NCBI GenBank assembly: GCA_025370055.1
Contig: CP073041.1
Coordinates: forward strand, 4,216,001-4,280,000
Source: Woronichinia naegeliana WA131
GTDB taxonomy: Bacteria; Cyanobacteriota; Cyanobacteriia; Cyanobacteriales; Microcystaceae
DNA length: 64,000 nucleotides
Direction: 5' to 3'
A program made the translations under genes and the position numbers. Shown piece after piece: positions 57,369-64,000 of this stretch. The notes beneath the pieces are model-generated. The model was not told the DNA's origin and did not search any database. It saw only the letters and a program-made list of their open reading frames with translations. Every line of letters begins with the position of its first letter. Position 1 is the first letter of the stretch.

Positions 57369-59834
57369 ATGACTCAGAAATCCTATGAAGTTTTCCAAGC
57401 AGTGGAGAATAAAGCTAATCTGCTTGCTGTTTATTGGGATAACTTCAAAACAGAAATTATTCAGCATTTACCTGAGTCGTATCATGCTGAGATTGACGAG
57501 CTTTCTAGCAATCTAGAGAAAGCATCAGAGAAGTTGATTGATGAGTTGCGCCATCCAACCCTGATTTTAGCGACTACAGGTACAACGAGTAGTGGTAAGA
57601 GTACCTTAGTAAATTTTCTGTGTGGTGCTGACATTGTGCCAACAGCCGTGAGTGAAATGAGTGCAGGGACGGTCACGATTGAATATAGCGAAGAGAGGGC
57701 TTTGATTATTCAAGAAACACAAGGAGCTTTGTGGGAATGTGGAAAATGGAAAGGTATTAGTGACGAGGAAATTTATGATCGTTTGGATGAAGTAATGATT
57801 AGTTATCTTAATGCTAGGGAAGAGCAAACTAATTTAGCTTGTCCACAATCTATCATTTATTATCCTTTTAGATTGGTTAAAGATGAAAAAATTTTAGAAT
57901 TACCAAAAGGTGTCGCAGCTAAGTTGTTAGATTTGCCTGGGTTATCCCATGTTGGAGATGAAGGAAGTCTTTCGGTTATAAAACAGTGCCGTGAAGCTTT
58001 ATGCTTAGTGACTTATAATAGTGCAGAAAATAATCAAGTTACGCAAGAAAAGTTATTGTCAGAAGTAGTTGAACAAGTAAAAGAATTAAAAGCGTCTCCC
58101 GCTCGAATGCTTTTTATTCTAAATCGAGTTGATGAGTTTAGAAAAGACGTAAAATGGCCGAGGAATGAAGATCGTTTTTTTGATAAAATGACAAAAAGTA
58201 TTAAAGCCAAATTAATGGAAGAACTAGGAGAATATGTAAAAGATACTGAAAATTTGGCAATTGTTAAACTGAGTACATTGCCAGCTTTGTTGGCTGTACA
58301 AATTGAGAAAAACAAAGAATTAATACAAGATATATTGGGAGAATTACCCAGTATTGAAGATAAGTGGTCATCTCATGACAGAAGTAGAATCGATGTACTG
58401 CTGAAACCTTATGAAATAGTGGATGATTACTTTAAGCCATTAATCAAAAATATAGTTAAATCTCTACCTCCTGATCCAAAAGATTTGTCTATTAAACAAC
58501 GGAGTTTAATAGCCCAAGAACTGCGACAACAATCTTATGCACAGGTTTTTGAAGAACACTTAAAAATACATATAGCAGAACATTTTCCTAAGCTAGTTAT
58601 TCCCCAAGCTATAGAGAGATTTAATGTTGCCGCAGGAAATAGTATTGCACAATGGGCAGTACAAACTACTACAGTTATTCTCAATAGTTCAGAAGAAGAT
58701 TATCAGCGAGAAATTGAGAGACTTTCACAAATAAAATCATCTCTTGATCATTTTCTAAAAGTTAGTGATGCTAATTTAAGAAAACCTTTTGAAAAAATCA
58801 ATCAAAAGTGTGAAGAGTATCTTAGTCAGCAAACAAAAGCTGATCCACTCTCTGTGTTAACAGAAGCCATTACAGAACTTCAATTTACCGAACCTTATAA
58901 CGATATTGAAGAAAAATTAATTCCTCTCTACGATTGGAGAAATGCTTTGGGGAGAGGCGTTGATCAGATTTTGGAAGCAGTAGCAGAATCTTTAGAAAAA
59001 GGTATAGTTACTCTAGATCATCCTAATTTTAAAAAAGCTAGTATTGCCAATGTAAAATTGCTAGAGAGTAATCTAGGAAGATTGATTAAGTTAGGCTATA
59101 GTTATTCAACTGCACGAGATGGTCAAAATGTGGTTGCAAAAACACAAGAAGAGAAGGATAATCTTAATCAAAAAAACAAAGAATTAAACGAATTATCTAT
59201 TCATCTTAGTTTGATTATTGCGCAAGTACTGGACAAAATTTCTACTCAAGAGATTCATCGAATGTATGAGGCCGTTAATGAATTATTTATATGTCATCTT
59301 GCTTATTTAGAGAAAGGTTCTAATTCTATCGCGGAAAATATTGTGATTAGATTTCCAGAGTCAGAGCTAAACAAAGTTAAAAATGATCTAAAATTTGATT
59401 TTGTTAAGTTTGATTCAGATTTTAAAATTAAAGAAGAAGACTACACTGAAGAACGAAGAACTTGGAAGCATTGGTTATGGATCGTTCCTAAAAAGGAAGA
59501 ACGCTCTAGTGAGAATGCAGAAATTCCAAGCACAGGGCAAATTTTATCCGATTGGAAAAAACAATTAAAAAAAGTTGAACCTGATATGTTAAAACAAGTG
59601 ATAGAATGGTTACTAGCACAAATTAATGATTTAAAAAAAAATGTAGATGAAACCCAAAGTGATGTTCTTAATCTCTATCGAGATAGATTGGAGAAAGCTA
59701 GACAAGAAATTACCTTGGATTACGAGCAAAAGCAAAATGTGTGGAAACCTATGCAACAAAGAGCCGAAAAATTAAAAGAAAGATTTTCTCGACTGGGGAA
59801 CTTTCAAGAGGAGGTTAATCCAAGTGGGAATTGA
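57369..59834 (+). CDS. Dynamin-like GTPase 1
   Basis: 821 residues. The GTPase domain is N-terminal: G1 ATTGTTSSGKSTLVN (P-loop 71-79), switch with SAGT (98-101), G3 DLPG (188-191), G4 NRVD (252-255). The rest is long, Lys/Glu-rich and helical (IKSSLDHFLKVSDANLRKPF; KELNELSIHLSLIIAQVLDK), as in bacterial dynamin-like proteins. No transmembrane helix is obvious. It overlaps the next gene by 11 bp, which shows translational coupling. A role in membrane remodelling or stress or phage response is inferred only from the family. Confidence 0.85.
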   Translation: MTQKSYEVFQAVENKANLLAVYWDNFKTEIIQHLPESYHAEIDELSSNLEKASEKLIDELRHPTLILATTGTTSSGKSTLVNFLCGADIVPTAVSEMSAGTVTIEYSEERALIIQETQGALWECGKWKGISDEEIYDRLDEVMISYLNAREEQTNLACPQSIIYYPFRLVKDEKILELPKGVAAKLLDLPGLSHVGDEGSLSVIKQCREALCLVTYNSAENNQVTQEKLLSEVVEQVKELKASPARMLFILNRVDEFRKDVKWPRNEDRFFDKMTKSIKAKLMEELGEYVKDTENLAIVKLSTLPALLAVQIEKNKELIQDILGELPSIEDKWSSHDRSRIDVLLKPYEIVDDYFKPLIKNIVKSLPPDPKDLSIKQRSLIAQELRQQSYAQVFEEHLKIHIAEHFPKLVIPQAIERFNVAAGNSIAQWAVQTTTVILNSSEEDYQREIERLSQIKSSLDHFLKVSDANLRKPFEKINQKCEEYLSQQTKADPLSVLTEAITELQFTEPYNDIEEKLIPLYDWRNALGRGVDQILEAVAESLEKGIVTLDHPNFKKASIANVKLLESNLGRLIKLGYSYSTARDGQNVVAKTQEEKDNLNQKNKELNELSIHLSLIIAQVLDKISTQEIHRMYEAVNELFICHLAYLEKGSNSIAENIVIRFPESELNKVKNDLKFDFVKFDSDFKIKEEDYTEERRTWKHWLWIVPKKEERSSENAEIPSTGQILSDWKKQLKKVEPDMLKQVIEWLLAQINDLKKNVDETQSDVLNLYRDRLEKARQEITLDYEQKQNVWKPMQQRAEKLKERFSRLGNFQEEVNPSGN

Positions 59835-60618
59835 ATCCTTTGAAACAAATTTTGATCAAATTTTTAAAAAAGTTTATCCCCATATCGAAGGTCATAAAAC
59901 AGGGACTTTAAGGACTGTGATTTACTTGATTTTGGATAGCCTTCAAGCGGAAAAACTTTGTCAAGAATATGACATTAAAAAAAATGCTCCCTTAGACGAT
60001 GATCTAGATTTATCTGATGATATTATATATACGGTTTCCATCAATAAACAAAAACCTGTGAAAGAAAACTGGTTCTTCAAGACAGGGGGGGAAACTGTTA
60101 AAAACTTGTCCAGACCACTTCGTAAATCACTAGATAATAATAAGGACAAAATGGAATTTATTGTAGTTGCTGCTGTTATTTTAATTGGAACTTATATTAC
60201 TCAAACTTTTTTGAGTAAGACTCCTACACAAAGTATAACTTCTCCTGCGCTTTCTAGCCAACCAATTCCTACTGCAATATGTTTAGCTGTTCCTGCATCA
60301 GTAGTTTACGGCTTAACTTTAGGAAAAATAATAAATAAAGAAAAAATGATTGAACTAATTGAAGCCGCTCCAGAATTTTTATGTATTAAAGCAGAGGAAG
60401 CCAATAAAAAAGTTATAGATGTAATCAATCAAGAAGTTTCACCAGATAGTCAACTTAAATTTTATATTAGGATTGACATCCCTAACGGACAAGAGATAAT
60501 TGGTTCAGAGACTAAGTATGTCATCAAAAGGGATATTCCACCTAATGCACAAGGTCAAATTATCCAGCTAGGCCGTCTGAGAGATGCTTCTATTCTCAAA
60601 ACATTTAACCGTATTTAA
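59824..60618 (+). CDS. Membrane protein between two dynamin-like GTPases
   Basis: 264 residues, starting with GTG 59824 inside the end of the previous gene. The N-terminal part is helical and soluble (IESFETNFDQIFKKVYPHIE; acidic DDDLDLSDDI). Two hydrophobic segments lie near residues 112-132 (FIVVAAVILIGTYITQTF) and 150-170 (AICLAVPASVVYGLTLG). The C-terminal half has a beta-rich domain (QLKFYIRIDIPNGQEIIG). No known domain recognised. The position suggests a membrane anchor or receptor for the two GTPases. Confidence 0.75.
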   Translation: MGIESFETNFDQIFKKVYPHIEGHKTGTLRTVIYLILDSLQAEKLCQEYDIKKNAPLDDDLDLSDDIIYTVSINKQKPVKENWFFKTGGETVKNLSRPLRKSLDNNKDKMEFIVVAAVILIGTYITQTFLSKTPTQSITSPALSSQPIPTAICLAVPASVVYGLTLGKIINKEKMIELIEAAPEFLCIKAEEANKKVIDVINQEVSPDSQLKFYIRIDIPNGQEIIGSETKYVIKRDIPPNAQGQIIQLGRLRDASILKTFNRI

Positions 60619-60630
60619 GGAATTAATTTA

Positions 60631-62937
60631 ATGGATTGGAAATCCGCTTCATCCTACTACGAAACACGCCTCAGTGATGTCTTAAACATCCAACATTATG
60701 CCGTTGACTTAGCTAAACTTCCCCAAGCTGAAGTTCCCTCTAAATTAACAGAAACTCTTATTCAAGAAGCCGCACCTGCTAACCGCCAACTCGATCGCCT
60801 AAGAAAACGAGAATTTCGCATTGCTGTAGTTGGTTTAGAAAAAGCAGGAAAAAGTACCTTTATTAATGCTTGGTTAGAATGTGACTTACTTCCCGCCAAA
60901 GGAGGAAGATGTACCTTTACCACCACCCAAATTTATTCCGTTAAAAGTGAATCTAAACAAAGATTAGAAGTGCAAACTCGCACCGAAGAACAGTTTATTC
61001 ATTTACTTAAAGAATTAGAAACCGTTGGTGCAAAGGAAGACTTAAAAACAATTAGAGAATATGAAACTACCTTACAACAAGTTAGAAAAGAAGGAAATTT
61101 AGTTATTCCCTTTACCCGACTCGAAGACATCCGAGAACAACTTAAAAAATACGTTGCTGATGAAAAATATGCCCATGCCGTCTTAGAAGCCAGACTTTAT
61201 ACCAATAAACTTGCCCAAGCAGAAGGAATTGTCTTTTATGATGTTCCTGGTTCAGATTCTGGGTTAACCAAGCACGTTGATGAAGCCCAACAAATGCTCT
61301 CAGATTGTGATGCCGTGATCGTGATCCAGCGTTTCCGTAGCATTCGAGAAGCCGAATTAGAAATTATTAAATTTACAGAACAAGGCGATAAAAATATCAC
61401 TATTGCCGATAAACTATTTGTTTTTTTAAGTCATATTGATGCTCTCGGTAGCGCAGAATCCCTTAAAACCCATATTGCAGAAGCTTCTCAAGATTGGTCA
61501 AAACGCGCCAATTTACCACAAAATCGTATTGTTTCAGGTTCAGCAGGAGCTTATTTAATTTTAAACAATCTTGCGGAAGAACATACCCAATTAGAAATTG
61601 GAAAAGCTAGTAATATTCAAGATAAATTAAGCACTTTAACTGGTATTAAAGACGATGAAATCCTAAGAACTCAAGGGACAGGTATTCCTGAAATTAAAGA
61701 AAAAATCTTCAATTATATTAATACTGAGCGAGTTACGATCCTGAAAAAACGCTGTGAAACTTCTATTGATAAAATCATCAATACCTCAGAAGAAATTTAT
61801 CATCTTGTTAGTCAAAGATTTCCCGAAAATCCCGAAGAAGCACAACGCTTTGAAGAAGAAAGAAGACGAATTTCTTTTTCAGAGTGGTGGAAAAGTCAAT
61901 GGGAATATATTAAAGCTGATTTGCAGAAATTTTATGAAACATCAGTGATTAATCAGCCCTTAGAAAAAGTTAATAACGAATCTTCCAGTAGCATTGAGAA
62001 ATTTAGAGAACGTTATCTACAACTGATAGAAAGTGAAATGAACAAATTAAGAGAAGAAACTTTAAGGAAAAAAGAGATTATTTTTGATGCTAACTCTTTT
62101 CCAGACTTTGACAAGGCAAGAGCTAATTACGCTTGGCGAGATGATTTATATGCAGATATAAGAAAATTGTTAGATCAGCTTGCCCGACAATTGGCTGCCG
62201 AGTTAAAGGATGAATCCTTAAAATTAGTGGATTATATGTCATCATTATTATGGGGAAGTTCTCAAGTTAAAGAACGACTAATTGGTTATTCAGAAGATGA
62301 ATTTTTAATCCGTTTAGAAAATAGTTTGAGTGTTTTATTTTTAAGATTTGCTCGTCCAGTTGCCGAAGCCTTAATTCGCGGCCCCGTTAACAGTGATACC
62401 CGAACTCAAATTGTTAAATCTCTAGGGGCTGATGTTGAATTGATTGATAATTATTATCAAGGAGATGAACCCGCTTTTAGAGTGTTGAAAAAATACGTTA
62501 AATATGGTTCTGATTTGCTCTTTAACCGTGACCTTCGCCAACAAGTGTTAGGCGTAACAGGCATCGCTGAAGAAGTTATCGGGATGACGATAGATAAAGT
62601 CATAGATTTAGCTGACCAATTAACTCCACCTAGAGAATTTGTTACCTTTGAAGTCACTAATGATATTAATGCTTTTGAAGAATACTTACGCAATGGTATT
62701 TTTGAAGCGGCTGGATTTGAATCCTATTGTATCCAAGAATTAAGAGGTTTAGTAGATCTCTTTCGAGAAAAGGAGGGTACATGGGCTGGCGTAGCACAAA
62801 ACGAATGGTATAAGGAAAATCCTCAACTTTTAGCCGAATTGCCTGCTAACCTAAAATCCCAAGAATTTAATTTAGAGGTTAGTGAACGCCTACGACAATT
62901 ATCAATTGCTTTAAAGAGAAACAGTTTTGGTGAGTAG
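60631..62937 (+). CDS. Dynamin-like GTPase 2
   Basis: 768 residues. G1 VVGLEKAGKSTFINAWL (P-loop 68-76), switch I Thr in RCTFTTTQIY, G3 DVPG (204-207), then SHID at 267-270 in the G4 position instead of N/TKxD. The helical remainder includes EEERRRISFSEWWKSQWEYI and a hydrophobic-amphipathic stretch near 540-560 (LVDYMSSLLWGSSQVKERL). It differs clearly from GTPase 1, so the pair is heterotypic. Starts 12 bp after the membrane-protein stop. No terminator is obvious after it. Confidence 0.85.
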   Translation: MDWKSASSYYETRLSDVLNIQHYAVDLAKLPQAEVPSKLTETLIQEAAPANRQLDRLRKREFRIAVVGLEKAGKSTFINAWLECDLLPAKGGRCTFTTTQIYSVKSESKQRLEVQTRTEEQFIHLLKELETVGAKEDLKTIREYETTLQQVRKEGNLVIPFTRLEDIREQLKKYVADEKYAHAVLEARLYTNKLAQAEGIVFYDVPGSDSGLTKHVDEAQQMLSDCDAVIVIQRFRSIREAELEIIKFTEQGDKNITIADKLFVFLSHIDALGSAESLKTHIAEASQDWSKRANLPQNRIVSGSAGAYLILNNLAEEHTQLEIGKASNIQDKLSTLTGIKDDEILRTQGTGIPEIKEKIFNYINTERVTILKKRCETSIDKIINTSEEIYHLVSQRFPENPEEAQRFEEERRRISFSEWWKSQWEYIKADLQKFYETSVINQPLEKVNNESSSSIEKFRERYLQLIESEMNKLREETLRKKEIIFDANSFPDFDKARANYAWRDDLYADIRKLLDQLARQLAAELKDESLKLVDYMSSLLWGSSQVKERLIGYSEDEFLIRLENSLSVLFLRFARPVAEALIRGPVNSDTRTQIVKSLGADVELIDNYYQGDEPAFRVLKKYVKYGSDLLFNRDLRQQVLGVTGIAEEVIGMTIDKVIDLADQLTPPREFVTFEVTNDINAFEEYLRNGIFEAAGFESYCIQELRGLVDLFREKEGTWAGVAQNEWYKENPQLLAELPANLKSQEFNLEVSERLRQLSIALKRNSFGE

Positions 62938-63069
62938 TTTTTAGAAAGAGAAATAATAACCCACATTCCATCGTACATAAAATCGGGTTAAAGATTATCT
63001 AAAAATTTTCCCGATCAATCCATGACTATGATGTCCCACTGTCCATTTTTAATGCGATCGCAGTTAATT
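62938..63069. other. Spacer between the dynamin operon and an IS5-like copy
   Basis: 132 bp. CCCACATTCC at 62960 resembles an IS1634-type end without partner, possibly a relic. HIP1 is present near 63054. No gene seen. Confidence 0.4.
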
Positions 63070-64000
63070 AGGGCTTGCTGAAAAAAGCTGAAACCTTTAC
63101 GGAGAAAAATAGTAGGCGAATTAAGAACCGCTAGAATGCACGAAAATAGGGTAGAATGCCTCAAAACCATTGCATTAAGAAGAGAGAAAGCAGATGTACC
63201 GAAAGCAACAGTACTCAATTGAAACACCAGAAAACTTGAAAAATCTGTTCGGCGGGCAGTTAGACGAAGAAAATCGTTGGATAGAAATGTCAAAAATGAT
63301 TCTTTGGGAAGAATATGAGGAAGAATATGCAAAAAACTTCACAGAAAAAAAAGGAGCCCCAGCCAAATCATTTAGAATGGCATTAGGAGCATTAATTATC
63401 AAAGAAATTTCAGGAAAAAGTGACAGAGAAACAGTAGAACAAATAAAAGAGAACCCTTATTTACAGTACTTTATAGGAATGGAAAGCTATAGTAGCAAAG
63501 AAGCATTTAATGCGTCAATGATGGTTCATTTTCGTAAAAAAATAGGAATGGAATTAATAAATAAATAAATAAATAAAATTAATAAAGAAATAGAAAAAAA
63601 AGCGACGGGTGTAGCGTCAGAAAAAAAAGAAAATGAAGGAAAGTTATTGTTAGATGCGACTTGTACACCAGCAGATATAAAATATCCAACGGATATAGGA
63701 ATATTGAATGATGCCAGAGAAAAAACAGAAAAAATAATAGATAAGCTGTATGAAGAAATAAAAGAGAAAAGGAAAGAAAAGCCGAGGACTTATAGGGAAG
63801 TGGCAAGAAAAGAGTACTTAGCCATAGCAAAAAAACGTCGTGTGTCAAAAAAAGAAAGAAGAAAAGGAACAAAAAAACAACTAGGATATATAAAAAGAAA
63901 CTTGTCTGATATAGAAAAAATGATAGAAGAGGGAGCAAAGTTAGAAAAACTAACGAAAAAAGAGCAAGAAGAGCTTGTAACGATAGGAAAAGTGTATGAG
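63070..64000 (+). mobile_element. IS5-like element copy 8, cut by the window edge
   Basis: Left terminal repeat AGGGCTTGCTGAAAAAAG at 63070 with AATT outside. The element continues past 64000. Confidence 0.93.
63194..64000 (+). pseudogene. IS5-like transposase with an in-frame stop from TAAA expansion
   Basis: 124 codons (63194-63568), then a TAA. The tract near 63558-63575 has three extra TAAA units (12 bp), so the phase is kept but the repeat itself supplies the stop. The remainder continues normally to the window edge. Copy 3 has two extra units and is frameshifted instead. Confidence 0.9.

Noticed and set aside
1-64000. tRNA or rRNA genes
   Set aside because: No cloverleaf with conserved T-loop (GGTTCRA) or rRNA core sequence was noticed by eye; a tRNAscan/Infernal run would be decisive.

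Overview
The window is chromosomal DNA from a cyanobacterium. It carries psaA, psaB, a psbD (photosystem II D2), the clock-output kinase sasA, a GH57 glycogen-type enzyme and many copies of the HIP1 octamer GCGATCGC. About half of it is insertion sequences (IS), many nested inside each other, broken or recombined. This resembles a bloom-forming colonial cyanobacterium such as Microcystis or Woronichinia, but the genus is an inference.

Layout. 1-6131: IS pile-up (IS5-like, IS1634, ISKra4-like) that has truncated a sirtuin gene. 6132-9582: host block with psbD, a pseudouridine synthase and a DUF2993 protein. 9583-19445: second IS pile-up, including a three-level nest in which two target duplications still match. 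19407-30420: host and accessory block with a truncated P-loop ATPase, recG, a large NACHT/pentapeptide protein, a RelE-type toxin-antitoxin pair between direct repeats, an AI-2E-type transporter, a UPF0104 membrane protein and queF. 30523-42658: third IS pile-up with two MITE-like elements and a graveyard of gene fragments. 42767-56243: housekeeping block with a glutathione S-transferase, fbp, sasA, a GH57 branching-type enzyme, two secreted or lipoproteins and psaA-psaB. 56405-62937: a Uma2 protein, then a tight three-gene operon of two dynamin-like GTPases around a membrane protein. 63070-64000: another IS5-like copy running off the edge.

How the genes work together. psaA/psaB encode the photosystem I core and psbD the D2 subunit of photosystem II. 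fbp, the GH57 enzyme and sasA belong to carbon storage and its circadian control. The NACHT protein, the toxin-antitoxin pair and the dynamin-like trio are accessory genes of the kind found in defence or stress modules.

Most interesting signals: the dynamin-like trio; the NACHT protein with a possible nuclease-like N-terminal domain; a canonical -1 frameshift heptamer shared by both Tn5-like IS4 copies; MITEs matching the IS1634 and IS5-like ends; simple-repeat slippage that inactivates five of the eight IS5-like copies; and a 23-bp triple tandem repeat between psaA and psaB.
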